The position numbers and the translations under genes are program-made. Shown piece after piece: positions 8,828-17,794 of a stretch of 64,000 nucleotides of DNA; positions within the stretch are counted from its first letter, which is position 1; each line of letters starts with the position of its first letter. This DNA is from an uncultured Bacteroides sp. Its GTDB lineage: Bacteria; Bacteroidota; Bacteroidia; Bacteroidales; Bacteroidaceae. The notes under the pieces were generated by a model. The model was not told the origin of the DNA, ran no database searches, and saw only the letters and a list, made by a program, of their open reading frames with translations. The stretch is taken from assembly GCF_963677715.1 (NCBI RefSeq), contig NZ_OY782495.1, positions 2,532,001 through 2,596,000 on the forward strand, written 5' to 3'.

Positions 8828-9739
8828 CTACTCAAAGCAAATATAGTGGCTTATCCGCTCTAGGTCTCTCGGCGTGAACTCTTCGTATAAGGCCAGTTGC
8901 TTCAAATTCTTTAGCGCACCGTTCTTTTCCCGATGCTCTACTATTACTTTTGCCTGATAAAAGTTGATGTATGGATGAGCTTTCAGGTGCTCCAGACTGG
9001 CTTTGTTGATGTTTATCCGGCGGGTTCGATTACTTTCTACATAGAGCCAGGGCCTCAACCTATCCACGTCCAGCCTGATTTCTTGTAACTGTTCGATCCG
9101 GTAGAAACCGCCTAATTGCTTTCGGTATCCTGCAATCATTCGTGCAATGCCACTTCCTATGCCCGGTATTTTCTTCAATTCCGTGGTGTCGCTCAGGTTA
9201 AGGCCGATTGTTGTACCCGCTACGTATTTATATGTTTTGAGCGAATCGGCGGCATCGCGCCTGAACAGGGTTGGCAGAGTATCTCTCTTGCTGAAGTCCT
9301 CGCTTATGTAGATATAGGGTAAAAGAGAAGAATATTGTGCTTGCGTAAGTCCATAAACCTTCCTGAACTCTTGGGGCTTGCGAAACTTGCCACCTTTTGC
9401 GCGGTAGCGAAGGATGTTTCGGGCCATCCACGGTGGCAATCCCAGTCCGACGAATGCGGCGGAGTCTGCGAGATTAGGATCGAAGGGTGCCAAACGAATT
9501 TCGCGCGGTTCGTAGCGTGTATATTTTGCGTAGCGGGTGCTGCGTTTCCTTTTCTTTAAAGAATGGATGAAGTCGGCGTACTCTTTGTTTTCTTTTTCGG
9601 AATTATCTTCTTTTTCAGCTTTGTTTTCATTGCGGGTGGAGGTGAACCAGGCGCATGCTGCCACAACGATAATGCAACCTGCAAGTATGATTATTCCCCG
9701 GCGCTCTTCACGTGAAAAGTAAAAGAAATCCTTCCACAT
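8828..9739 (-). CDS. Helix-hairpin-helix protein, ComEA-like, membrane anchored
   Basis: The 303-residue protein starts MWKDFFYFSREERRG and has one N-terminal membrane segment (about residues 14-30), then a charged linker. Three helix-hairpin-helix units follow: FDPNLADSAAFVGLGLPPWMARNILRYR-type, the LKKIPGIGSGIARMI unit and a C-terminal ININKASLEHLKAHPYI unit. These match the ComEA/HHH family, whose members bind DNA without sequence preference. The anchored layout implies the DNA-binding part is outside the cytoplasmic membrane, as in DNA uptake, but a role in competence is not shown here. The gene upstream, a transporter, ends 5 bases before it (9744), so the two may share a transcript. Confidence 0.85.
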   Translation of the reverse strand: MWKDFFYFSREERRGIIILAGCIIVVAACAWFTSTRNENKAEKEDNSEKENKEYADFIHSLKKRKRSTRYAKYTRYEPREIRLAPFDPNLADSAAFVGLGLPPWMARNILRYRAKGGKFRKPQEFRKVYGLTQAQYSSLLPYIYISEDFSKRDTLPTLFRRDAADSLKTYKYVAGTTIGLNLSDTTELKKIPGIGSGIARMIAGYRKQLGGFYRIEQLQEIRLDVDRLRPWLYVESNRTRRININKASLEHLKAHPYINFYQAKVIVEHREKNGALKNLKQLALYEEFTPRDLERISHYICFE

Positions 9740-9743
9740 TGCG

Positions 9744-11108
9744 CTACAACAATCCTAGTTCATGGATAAATATAAATGCGATAGCTATTGGGGCAATAAA
9801 CTTTAATATGAAAATCAACAACTTATAGAAAGGTGTTTTCAGTGATCCGTTATTACTGATCTCCTCCCACACAATACTTTTATTCAGATGCCATCCGGTA
9901 AAGATGGATATGCACATTCCTCCCAGCGGAAGCATTATCTTAGCTGTTGTGAAGTCGAAGAGATCGAACATACTCAGACCGAAAAGAGTATACTCTTTTG
10001 TTACACCCAACGAGAGCGAACAGAAAATGCCGAAGAAGATACAACAGCCCGTTACCAGTCGGGCTGCCTTGCCGCGGGTGAGGTGAAACTCTTCGTGCAG
10101 ATAAGCGGTAACCACCTCATGCAAAGAAATGGTTGAGGTAAGCGCGGCTACAGCCAGCAATACGTAAAACATAACGGAGAAAAGGTAAGCCAATACGGGC
10201 ATTCCGCTAAATGCCTGCTGAAATACATTGGGCAGCGTGATGAAGATGAGGCTTGGCCCTGCATCGGGTTGTATGCCCACGGAGAAAGCAGCCGGGAAGA
10301 TAATGAACCCCGCAAGTATAGCTACCAGCGTATCTATAACTCCGACACTGAGAGCTGTTTTTGTCAGGTTGGTGTCTTTCCCGAAATAAGAAGCATACGT
10401 GCATAAACACCCCATGCCCAGACTTAGCGAGAAGAATGCCTGTCCCATGGCCCCGAGAAAAACACTACCGTCTACTTTACTGAAATCGGGTTTCAACAAG
10501 AACTCGATGCCTTTTTCTGCTCCGGGCAGCGTAACAGAACAAGCTACCAATATGAGTATGATGATGAATAGCATCGGCATCATGATCTTTGACGATTTCT
10601 CAATGCCCTTTTCTACACCTCTCACTATAATATAGTGGGTGGCAAGTAAAAAAATGATGAGCCAGAAGATAGGTTTCCACGGATTAGACGAGAAGCTTTG
10701 AAAAGAAGCAATAAAGTCAGCAGGCGATTTTCCGGCGAAACCATTGGTTACTGCTTCGGTAATATACTCCAGTGTCCATCCGGCTACTACGGAATAATAG
10801 CTTAATATCAGCAAACCGGCCAGTACACCCATACGTCCCACCCAGCGCCATTGGGTGCTGGGAGCGAGTATCTGAAAAGCTCTGGCCGTATTAGCCCGTG
10901 AGTGCCTCCCTATCAAAAATTCGGCTATCATGATTGGTAAGCCCAATAGAACAACGCATCCTAAATAGATTAGTATAAAAGCGGCTCCTCCGTGATTTCC
11001 TGTTTCGTAAGGAAACCTCCATATATTACCTAGTCCCACTGCCGAGCCGGCGGAAGCCAGTATTACTCCTAATTTACTTCCAAAGTGAGCTCTGTCGTTT
11101 TTAGCCAT
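9744..11108 (-). CDS. Sodium-dependent transporter, NSS/SNF family
   Basis: This 454-residue integral membrane protein belongs to the neurotransmitter:sodium symporter family. The first helix carries the unwound Na+/substrate site motif SAGSAVGLGNIWRFPY (about residues 19-34), and roughly eleven hydrophobic segments follow. Bacterial members import amino acids or related compounds using the sodium gradient; the substrate is not predictable. It has its own -7 promoter box at 11157-11164, and the helix-hairpin-helix gene follows 4 bases after its stop. Confidence 0.92.
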   Translation of the reverse strand: MAKNDRAHFGSKLGVILASAGSAVGLGNIWRFPYETGNHGGAAFILIYLGCVVLLGLPIMIAEFLIGRHSRANTARAFQILAPSTQWRWVGRMGVLAGLLILSYYSVVAGWTLEYITEAVTNGFAGKSPADFIASFQSFSSNPWKPIFWLIIFLLATHYIIVRGVEKGIEKSSKIMMPMLFIIILILVACSVTLPGAEKGIEFLLKPDFSKVDGSVFLGAMGQAFFSLSLGMGCLCTYASYFGKDTNLTKTALSVGVIDTLVAILAGFIIFPAAFSVGIQPDAGPSLIFITLPNVFQQAFSGMPVLAYLFSVMFYVLLAVAALTSTISLHEVVTAYLHEEFHLTRGKAARLVTGCCIFFGIFCSLSLGVTKEYTLFGLSMFDLFDFTTAKIMLPLGGMCISIFTGWHLNKSIVWEEISNNGSLKTPFYKLLIFILKFIAPIAIAFIFIHELGLL

Positions 11109-11156
11109 TTCCCTATGTTTATCTTACAATTCGCTATAATAATCTCCATTTTTATG

Positions 11157-11164
11157 CAAATATA
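11157..11164 (-). promoter_or_regulatory. -7 promoter element of the NSS transporter gene
   Basis: On the minus strand this reads TATATTTG, a consensus -7 box about 49 bases before the ATG at 11108. No convincing -33 element was found. Confidence 0.5.
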
Positions 11165-11176
11165 GAAAATGTTTCT

Positions 11177-11184
11177 TATTTTTG
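11177..11184 (+). promoter_or_regulatory. -7 promoter element of the vanZ-like gene
   Basis: TATTTTTG fits TAnnTTTG and lies 27 bases before the ATG at 11212. It is divergent from the transporter promoter only 13 bases away, so the two promoters share one short control region. Confidence 0.5.
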
Positions 11185-11211
11185 TGCTCCATACGTTAAT
11201 AAAGTTAGATT

Positions 11212-11595
11212 ATGGTCTATTACATAAAGAGATATCCGGTTTCACTTATTATCATTGCGGTTGTTATCTATTTGTCTTTCTTTAAACCGCCTACCACCGA
11301 ACTGAGCCGGATACCTGACTTTGATAAGATGGTGCATTTCTGTATGTATTTTGGTATGTCCGGCATGTTGTGGCTTGAGTTTCTGCGTAGCCATAAGAAA
11401 GGTGCGCCGATGTGGCATGTATGGATAGGGGCACTTCTTTGCCCGATACTATTTAGCGGATGTGTGGAGCTGCTCCAGGCGTACTGCACCACCTATCGCG
11501 GGGGCGAATGGCTTGATTTGGCGGCCAATGCCTCCGGCGCTTCTCTGGCCAGTCTGGTGGCTTATTTTCTTGTCCGCCCGCGGATACTGAAATGA
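11212..11595 (+). CDS. VanZ-family membrane protein
   Basis: The 127-residue protein has about four hydrophobic segments and the VanZ-type motifs DKMVHFCMYFGMS (acid and His at the start of helix 2) and the region SGCVELLQAY..GGEWLDLAANASGA. VanZ-like proteins are found across bacteria; the name comes from low-level teicoplanin resistance in enterococci, but most members have no proven function. It is a single gene converging on murF, 17 bases away. Confidence 0.85.
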   Translation: MVYYIKRYPVSLIIIAVVIYLSFFKPPTTELSRIPDFDKMVHFCMYFGMSGMLWLEFLRSHKKGAPMWHVWIGALLCPILFSGCVELLQAYCTTYRGGEWLDLAANASGASLASLVAYFLVRPRILK

Positions 11596-11612
11596 AAAGG
11601 GGGGAGTGATCG

Positions 11613-12911
11613 TTATAAATAATCGATTACTTTGCTGAGCTTGGTTCCGTTAGAACCTTTCACGAGAATGGTCTTTCCCTGAGGTTTCTTTTCAAGAAGG
11701 GTTTTGATTAGCTCGTCTACATTAGCAAAGCATTTATGCGTGTGCTGTGTGGTAGCAAACTCGTTGCCTACAAGCATTACTTCTTCAAAGTTACATTCAC
11801 TTATATAGTCTACTATCTTTTGGTGTTCGTTTATGCTCTCGGCACCTAATTCCCGCATATCTCCCAGCAGAAGCATTTTATTGTCTGCCGTCATGTTCCG
11901 AAAGTTTTTCAGTGCTGCCAGCATGCTTGTGGGGTTGGCGTTGTAGGCATCTATAATAAGGGTGTTGTCTGCCGTCTTCTTTAATTGCGAGCGGTTGTTT
12001 TGTGGGGTATATGCGGCTAAAGCCTCGTCTGCCTTCCGGGCTTCCACCCCGAAGAATTGTCCGATGGTAACCGCAGCCAGTACATTAGAAAAATTATATT
12101 CGCCGATAAGTTGCGTTTGCACCTCATGCGGTGTACCCTCTTTTCCGGCTTTCCATTCAAAGGCGAGATAAGGCGAATTTCCCGTAACCCGTCCGTTTAC
12201 GTACAAATCATCTTCGCTTCCGTAAGAAATTAATTTCAGATCGTGAGCGATCTTCATCAGATACGGATTGTCGTGATGAATGAAAGTAGTCGCTTCTTTT
12301 CTTTCGCGGAGGTAGTCGTATAGTTCTCCTTTTGTCTTTATGACTCCTTCAAATGACCCGAAACCTTCCAGGTGTGCTTTGCCAACGTTGGTGATGAGCC
12401 CGTAGTCCGGTTCGACAATGTAAACTAAAGTTCTTATCTCACCGGGATGATTGGCACCCATTTCAATGACGGCTAAATCGTGTTTGGACGTGAGCTGCAA
12501 TAGCGTGAGCGGTACTCCGATATGGTTGTTCAGATTGCCTTGTGTATAGAGCACATTGTATGATGTTGAGAGCACGGCGGCAATTAGTTCTTTAGTTGTG
12601 GTTTTCCCGTTGGTTCCCGTAATGCCGATTACTTTAGTGCCCAATTGCCGGCGGTGATAGTTAGCCAGTTGTTGTAACGTTGTCAGGCAGTCGTCCACCA
12701 CAATAAAATGTTCGTCCCCCGGCATGGCATATTGCGGTTCATCGATTACGACAAACTTGCATCCGTCTTTCAAAGCCTGAGAGGCAAAAGCATTACCGTT
12801 AAAAGACTCGCCTTTGAGGGCGATAAACAATGAATCCGTAGGGCAATGACGGCTATCGGTTGTTACGCCCGAACAGTGCCGGAAGATAGAGTATAGATCT
12901 GAAATATTCAT
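11613..12911 (-). CDS. murF: UDP-N-acetylmuramoyl-tripeptide--D-alanyl-D-alanine ligase
   Basis: MurF adds D-Ala-D-Ala to UDP-MurNAc-tripeptide with ATP, the last cytoplasmic step of the peptidoglycan precursor. The Mur-ligase ATP site GITGTNGKTTTKE, the substrate loop with NNHIGVPLTLL, the EMGANHPGEI motif and the NANPTSM motif near the C-terminal domain are all present. The start is placed at the ATG at 12911 (432 residues, MNISDLYSIF). A longer frame from 12935 begins inside the -7 promoter box and so would not be transcribed. The partner ligase gene ddl lies 16 kb away in the same window. Confidence 0.96.
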   Translation of the reverse strand: MNISDLYSIFRHCSGVTTDSRHCPTDSLFIALKGESFNGNAFASQALKDGCKFVVIDEPQYAMPGDEHFIVVDDCLTTLQQLANYHRRQLGTKVIGITGTNGKTTTKELIAAVLSTSYNVLYTQGNLNNHIGVPLTLLQLTSKHDLAVIEMGANHPGEIRTLVYIVEPDYGLITNVGKAHLEGFGSFEGVIKTKGELYDYLRERKEATTFIHHDNPYLMKIAHDLKLISYGSEDDLYVNGRVTGNSPYLAFEWKAGKEGTPHEVQTQLIGEYNFSNVLAAVTIGQFFGVEARKADEALAAYTPQNNRSQLKKTADNTLIIDAYNANPTSMLAALKNFRNMTADNKMLLLGDMRELGAESINEHQKIVDYISECNFEEVMLVGNEFATTQHTHKCFANVDELIKTLLEKKPQGKTILVKGSNGTKLSKVIDYL

Positions 12912-12932
12912 TTCCTTTTCTTTTAGACGGGA

Positions 12933-12940
12933 CAAATATA
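12933..12940 (-). promoter_or_regulatory. -7 promoter element of murF
   Basis: The minus strand reads TATATTTG, about 22 bases before the chosen ATG at 12911. It rules out the longer start at 12935. Confidence 0.6.
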
Positions 12941-13061
12941 AGGGATATTTCTGAAAATATATGCGTGTAGTGATTAATTGCTTCTTCTTTGTTCAGGGCA
13001 TTAAACAGTAGGGCAATTGTAATTTTTGTATATATGAATAAGATTATACGAGAATTATCTG

Positions 13062-13069
13062 TATTTTTG
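13062..13069 (+). promoter_or_regulatory. -7 promoter element of folP
   Basis: TATTTTTG matches TAnnTTTG. Transcription would begin near 13076, giving a leader of about 20 bases to the ATG at 13097. Confidence 0.6.
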
Positions 13070-13096
13070 CAGTAAACAATGTTCAACTTTATTTTA

Positions 13097-13951
13097 ATGG
13101 AATCATCTTTCCCCAAATACATCAACGTCAACGGGCAATTGCTCGACCTGTCTATTCCTCGGGTGATGGGAATTCTGAATGTTACTCCCGATTCTTTTTA
13201 TGCCGGCAGCCGTGTGCAGACTGAAAGCGAAATAGCCGCCCGTGCCAAGCAGATACTGGATGAGGGTGCCTCGATTATAGATATTGGCGCTTATTCGTCG
13301 CGGCCTAATGCCGAGCACATTACTTCGGAGGAAGAGATGAGGCGTTTGCGCCTGGGCCTCGAAATAATTAATCGAAATCATCCGGATGCTGTGATTTCTG
13401 TTGATACTTTCAGGGCCGATGTAGCAGAGGTATGTGTGAAAGAATATGGAGTAGCTATTGTCAACGATATAGCGGCGGGGGAGATGGACGAACGTATGTT
13501 TGATACGGTGGCTCGTTTAAATGTTCCTTATATAATGATGCACATGCAGGGTACTCCGCAGAATATGCAAAAGGAGCCTCATTACGATAATATGATAAAA
13601 GAGGTGTTCTTGTATTTTGCCAGGAAAGTGCAGCAACTGAGAGATTTGGGCATAAACGATATTATTCTTGATCCCGGTTTCGGCTTTGGCAAGACATTGG
13701 AACATAACTATGAACTAATGGGATGTCTGGAAGAATTTAGCATTTTTGAATTGCCTTTGCTGGTAGGCGTTTCGCGCAAGTCGATGATTACGGGCTTGTT
13801 GGGCATCACTCCGCAGGAAGCATTAAATGGTACTACGGTACTTAATACTATATCTTTGATGAAAGGCGCTGATATATTACGCGTGCACGATGTGAAGCAG
13901 GCAGTGGAGGCGGTGAAAATTGTTAGCCGGCAGCATTCTTTTGAGAAATAG
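13097..13951 (+). CDS. folP: Dihydropteroate synthase
   Basis: FolP condenses p-aminobenzoate with dihydropterin pyrophosphate in folate synthesis and is the sulfonamide target. Visible motifs are MGILNVTPDSFYAGS near the N-terminus, GASIIDIGAYSSRP, the DPGFGFGKTLEHNYEL motif and the C-terminal GADILRVHDV, all family signatures. The ATG at 13097 (284 residues, MESSFPKYI) is preferred over 13079 because the latter would leave almost no leader after the predicted start of transcription. The diadenylate cyclase gene follows 43 bases later in the same direction, a linkage common in Bacteroides. Confidence 0.95.
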   Translation: MESSFPKYINVNGQLLDLSIPRVMGILNVTPDSFYAGSRVQTESEIAARAKQILDEGASIIDIGAYSSRPNAEHITSEEEMRRLRLGLEIINRNHPDAVISVDTFRADVAEVCVKEYGVAIVNDIAAGEMDERMFDTVARLNVPYIMMHMQGTPQNMQKEPHYDNMIKEVFLYFARKVQQLRDLGINDIILDPGFGFGKTLEHNYELMGCLEEFSIFELPLLVGVSRKSMITGLLGITPQEALNGTTVLNTISLMKGADILRVHDVKQAVEAVKIVSRQHSFEK

Positions 13952-13994
13952 AAATAACAGATACGAGTAATAATTAAGAGTATAACTAGCAAAT

Positions 13995-14759
13995 ATGTTT
14001 TTTGAATTTGGCATAAAAGACTTTCTTGATATACTATCCGTTGCTTTCTTATTGTATTATACATACAAATTAATGAAAGTATCGGGCTCCATAAATGTGT
14101 TTATCGGAATTTTAGTGTTTATTCTTATCTGGTTGGTGGTTTCTCAAGTTCTTGAAATGCGCTTGTTGGGTTCTATTTTCGATAAATTGGTAAGTGTTGG
14201 TGTATTGGCGCTTATTGTGTTGTTTCAGGACGAGATACGACGTTTCTTGCTTACGCTTGGTTCGCACCAGCGGGCCAGTGGCTTGGTGCGCTTCCTTACC
14301 GGAAACAAGAAAGAGAATCTGGAGCATGATGACATTATGCCTATCGTAATGGCCTGTCTTAGTATGAGCAAGCAAAAAGTCGGCGCATTAATCGTGATGG
14401 AACATAATGTACCTTTGGATGAAATATTGCACTCGGGAGAAATAATAAACGCTGATATCAATCAACGCCTGATAGAGAATATTTTCTTTAAGAACAGTCC
14501 GCTACACGACGGGGCAATGGTTATAGGGAAAAAAAGGATAAAGGCGGCCGGATGTATATTGCCTGTATCTCATAATCAGGACATACCTAAAGAGTTGGGA
14601 TTGCGCCATCGTGCCGCAATGGGCATCTCGCAACAGTCCGATGTGCATGCCATCATCGTATCCGAAGAAACAGGTGCCATTTCAGTCGCTTATCGCGGGC
14701 AGTTTTATCTTCGCTTAAATGCCGAAAAGTTAGAGAGCTTACTGACAAAGAATGAATGA
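13995..14759 (+). CDS. cdaA: Membrane diadenylate cyclase (c-di-AMP synthase)
   Basis: This 254-residue protein makes cyclic di-AMP from two ATP. Three hydrophobic segments lie within the first 80 residues, followed by a DisA_N catalytic domain with the essential DGA (172-174, in HDGAMVIG) and RHR (204-206, in LRHRAAMG) motifs. Length and layout match CdaA, the housekeeping cyclase. There is no CdaR next to it, unlike in Firmicutes. It follows folP and converges with a GNAT gene that ends 8 bases away. A PgpH-like HD protein at 38.4-40.5 kb may degrade its product. Confidence 0.95.
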   Translation: MFFEFGIKDFLDILSVAFLLYYTYKLMKVSGSINVFIGILVFILIWLVVSQVLEMRLLGSIFDKLVSVGVLALIVLFQDEIRRFLLTLGSHQRASGLVRFLTGNKKENLEHDDIMPIVMACLSMSKQKVGALIVMEHNVPLDEILHSGEIINADINQRLIENIFFKNSPLHDGAMVIGKKRIKAAGCILPVSHNQDIPKELGLRHRAAMGISQQSDVHAIIVSEETGAISVAYRGQFYLRLNAEKLESLLTKNE

Positions 14760-14767
14760 GCTGTTAA

Positions 14768-15787
14768 TTAATTAAGCATCAGGCTCATGTAAGGATGTAA
14801 CTGGTCGAAAATAGTCAGAGCCAGTTCTTCAACATTTATTCGTTGATGTACTCCCGGTAAACGATCCTCGCTTTTCATGCATTTTCCATTATTGACATAG
14901 TAATAGCCATTGTTTGCAGCGAGTGTGTCATCGGTAAGTTCAATATTCATTTCAGCTTGGGGAAATGCAGCAGCAAAGAGTTGCAATACTTTCTTTGCAT
15001 CAATGATGCGAATCATACCTAATCTTTCTGCTTTTGTCTTTGAGTTTGCCGGACGGGTAATGGATATCTTATCACAGCTCCACTGCTTGCAGGCACTATG
15101 AAGTAGCTCTTTCTCCACCTCATCGTTATCAGCCAATAACTCTCCTACTCGTAATGTTTGATTATCCGGATAGCAGATGGCAAGGCCGCAGATGGTTTTC
15201 CCGTGACTGGCTACGAAAACATTACCGCTTTCTAATCTGAGATCGGCAAGAATTACGTTGAAATCATTTGCTGTATGTTGTATGCAGCAAGAGCGCTCTT
15301 CCATCTTAAGGAGGAAATAATTGTATATATCTTCTCTATACGTGGTGTGTGTGTCTATCTTTAACCCTTTATTGTTCGTTGCCACATCTGCCAGAAGTTT
15401 TTCTTCTTCCAGGTAGTTGAATACAGTAGCATATCCGCTTTTGCTATAATAATTAAAGAGTTGGTTATTAGCCGGAATAATTGTGCTAAACAGTATTCCC
15501 TGGCTTTGCATGCGGGCAAAGGCTTGTGAGAGAAGTTCGCGCATAACTCCCCGTCTCTGATAGTCGGGGTGAGTGCAAGCACCTGATATATAAGAAGTTT
15601 GTATTTCATTGCCGCAGAAAGTCATAGGATAAGGTAACATCTGCAGGGCGGAGATGACGGCCTCGCCACTCTGGATGTATATGTTTACGTCATTATTGTA
15701 CCTATAGGTAAAATATAGTTCAGTAAAGCTTTTACTTTCATTGAAGCAAAGTTGCCATAGCTCTTTGATTTGTCTTTTTAGCATCAT
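14768..15787 (-). CDS. GNAT-family N-acetyltransferase, Eis-like two-part
   Basis: The 339-residue protein has an N-terminal GNAT domain. Its acetyl-CoA-binding segment is YISGACTHPDYQRRGVMRELLSQAF (about residues 65-90; the RRGV part is the pyrophosphate loop), followed by TIIPANNQLFNYYSKSGYATVF. A second, weaker GNAT-like part and a C-terminal sterol-carrier-like region follow, as in the Acetyltransf_9/Eis group. The substrate is unknown. The DUF2156 gene upstream ends 14 bases before its start, so the two are probably co-transcribed. Confidence 0.85.
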   Translation of the reverse strand: MMLKRQIKELWQLCFNESKSFTELYFTYRYNNDVNIYIQSGEAVISALQMLPYPMTFCGNEIQTSYISGACTHPDYQRRGVMRELLSQAFARMQSQGILFSTIIPANNQLFNYYSKSGYATVFNYLEEEKLLADVATNNKGLKIDTHTTYREDIYNYFLLKMEERSCCIQHTANDFNVILADLRLESGNVFVASHGKTICGLAICYPDNQTLRVGELLADNDEVEKELLHSACKQWSCDKISITRPANSKTKAERLGMIRIIDAKKVLQLFAAAFPQAEMNIELTDDTLAANNGYYYVNNGKCMKSEDRLPGVHQRINVEELALTIFDQLHPYMSLMLN

Positions 15788-15801
15788 GCGATATGTTCTT
15801 T

Positions 15802-16707
15802 TTAATGTTCATGGTTATCTTCCTTTAAACAAGCCATGTGCTTTTCCAGAATAATATTCGGTTGATAAGAGAGTTTTGCTTTTCTTAACCCCTCTATACC
15901 CAGATCTTCTTCGCGGTTCATGTAGATAAACTGTTCCGGAATATGATTGGCAAATTCATAATTGATCATAGTATAAGCGCCATCTACTGTTATATCGGCT
16001 TTCTCTACGTGTACACCGAATGTATCTTTGTTAATGGGCATACCGAAAGTAAATGCCACCGCTTTATTCTCTACATAAAGCATGCCGCCCGAAAGTCCCA
16101 ATTCTTCGAAATGCTGAAGAGCGTATGTAATGGCTCGTCGCTCATTTAATGTTCCGTCTTGCTTGTTGGAGCCGTTCATACTATACCATTCGGCTTCAAG
16201 AGCAAGGCATTCCTGAATGCGATCGGGGGTAATGGGGATGTATTGATATGTGTATTTCTTCTTGAAATTGTTGATGTGGTTCCTTTTCGACTGAAATTTT
16301 TTCCCTTTCAGCGTAGCCAAGTCGTTGCGCAAATATATATAATCGGCATAATCTCTGTTAGAAATAAACGTAAATTGTTCGGGCATGATGTCCTCTAGTT
16401 CGGCTCGCATTCCGGAGCAGACTCCCAACATACAAAAAGGCTCTTTTTCTTGGTGGGCATCTTCAATCAGATCATCTAAAACCTTTCTTACATTACCTTT
16501 ACCTACGGGCATCATATAAAATAACTTTCCGTCAGACCGGAATTTGAAAACCAGAAAATCGTCGACGATGGCAAACTTTGTATCATAAATAAACCTCCAG
16601 CTACATAAATTAGAAAAAGAAAGATCGCAATTTCGTCGGTTGCTGTTCATCGTAAAGGAGGTAATCGTAGTTTTGTCTTGCAAAGTAATATCACTAAATA
16701 CTATCAT
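15802..16707 (-). CDS. DUF2156 / phosphatidylglycerol lysyltransferase-like protein
   Basis: The 301-residue protein matches the DUF2156 family, which has a tandem GNAT fold like the C-terminal domain of MprF and FemX-type aminoacyltransferases. Visible family features are the [39 protein letters not shown]-type region (about 125-165, basic) and the late [16 protein letters not shown] motif. There are no membrane segments, so it lacks the MprF flippase part and acts in the cytoplasm or on the inner leaflet. The pairing with a GNAT gene is seen in related genomes and suggests joint work on one small molecule or lipid, but this is inferred. Confidence 0.83.
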   Translation of the reverse strand: [301 protein letters not shown]

Positions 16708-16763
16708 AAAAATCTTATTGTTTTATTAAATCCACCATAGATAACAAAAAAAAGTGTGTTTTG

Positions 16764-17459
16764 TTATAGCAAGCCCAGAAAACGTAGTATAGTTGGCGTA
16801 AGAAGGGCGGTAAATATACCGTTCAACGTTAACCCCAGACTGGCATATGCTCCGTATTTGCTGCTTACATCCATAGCCGTTGATGTGCCTACGGCATGTG
16901 CCGCAGTGCCCATAGACAAACTTTGTGCTATGGGGCTATTGATTTTGAGTAAGTGCAATGTTTTAAATCCCAAAATAGCGCCGAGTAATCCCACGCAGAC
17001 TACAACTGCTGCCGTTAGCGAAGGTATACCTCCGATTGTTTTTGTAACTTCCATAGCAATGGGGGTCGTTACTGATTTAGGTGCGAGTGAGAGTATTACA
17101 TCTTGTGTGGCTCCCATTAGTTTTGCTATCAGCACAACAGAAATGACGCCGACAATACATCCCGCCAGTTGTGATAATATAATAGGTAATAGCTGTTTTT
17201 TTATAGTTTCCAGTTGCAGGTATAGAGGAACCCCAAGTGCTACAACAGCAGGTTTAAGCCAGAACTCAATGAGGTGTCCGCCTTCGTTATATGTCTCAAA
17301 ACTAATATTGAACACCTTTAGAAATATGATGATGGTGGCAATAGTCAGTAAAATTGGATTCAATAAAATTAATCCGGTCTTTTTTTGTAGAATCTTAGCG
17401 AAAAAATAAAGGCCGAATGTAATGGCAAGCAGAAAAAACTTATTTTCTAAGTAACTCAT
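16764..17459 (-). CDS. lrgB: LrgB-family membrane protein
   Basis: The 231-residue protein has about seven hydrophobic segments and LrgB signatures, including the SVTTPIAMEV motif, LVLGVP-like loops and HAVGTSTAMD (His and Thr conserved). LrgB/CidB proteins pair with LrgA/CidA and have been linked to murein hydrolase control and, in plants and some bacteria, to glycolate or pyruvate transport. Its start overlaps the lrgA stop by 4 bases, which indicates translational coupling. Confidence 0.92.
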   Translation of the reverse strand: MSYLENKFFLLAITFGLYFFAKILQKKTGLILLNPILLTIATIIIFLKVFNISFETYNEGGHLIEFWLKPAVVALGVPLYLQLETIKKQLLPIILSQLAGCIVGVISVVLIAKLMGATQDVILSLAPKSVTTPIAMEVTKTIGGIPSLTAAVVVCVGLLGAILGFKTLHLLKINSPIAQSLSMGTAAHAVGTSTAMDVSSKYGAYASLGLTLNGIFTALLTPTILRFLGLL

Positions 17460-17794
17460 CTGATTTTACGTATTAATTGGTGTACCCATCCGGTAACGAC
17501 AAGAACTAAGATAGTGCTGACTAGCGTGGCTATTGCAATAGGCCAGAACTCTGCAGTGATAATATCGAAATAAAGCATCAAAGCTACGCCTGGCGGGACA
17601 AAGAAAAAACCAAGGTTGGCTACCAAGAAGTCGGACATGCCTTGAACCCACTTAAGCTTAATCCATCCGAGCTTTAAGAATAGTGTGAGTAGTAACATTC
17701 CTATGATACTTGAAGGGAGTTTGACTCCTGTGAAAAAAACAATTAATTCTCCTAAAGCTAAACAGCCGAATAGAATAGTGCACTGACGTATCAT
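17456..17794 (-). CDS. lrgA: LrgA/CidA-family holin-like membrane protein
   Basis: The 112-residue form (MIRQCTILFGCLALGE) has four membrane segments and the family motifs GCLALGELIVFFTGVKLPSSIIGMLLL and FFVPPGVALM. The start is set at the ATG at 17794. A longer frame from 17842 would begin upstream of the -7 box at 17818-17825. It is the first gene of a two-gene lrgAB operon. The adjacent, divergent pta-ackA operon is noteworthy because LrgAB/CidAB expression is tied to acetate and pyruvate overflow in other bacteria; a shared function here is inference. Confidence 0.9.
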   Translation of the reverse strand: MIRQCTILFGCLALGELIVFFTGVKLPSSIIGMLLLTLFLKLGWIKLKWVQGMSDFLVANLGFFFVPPGVALMLYFDIITAEFWPIAIATLVSTILVLVVTGWVHQLIRKIR

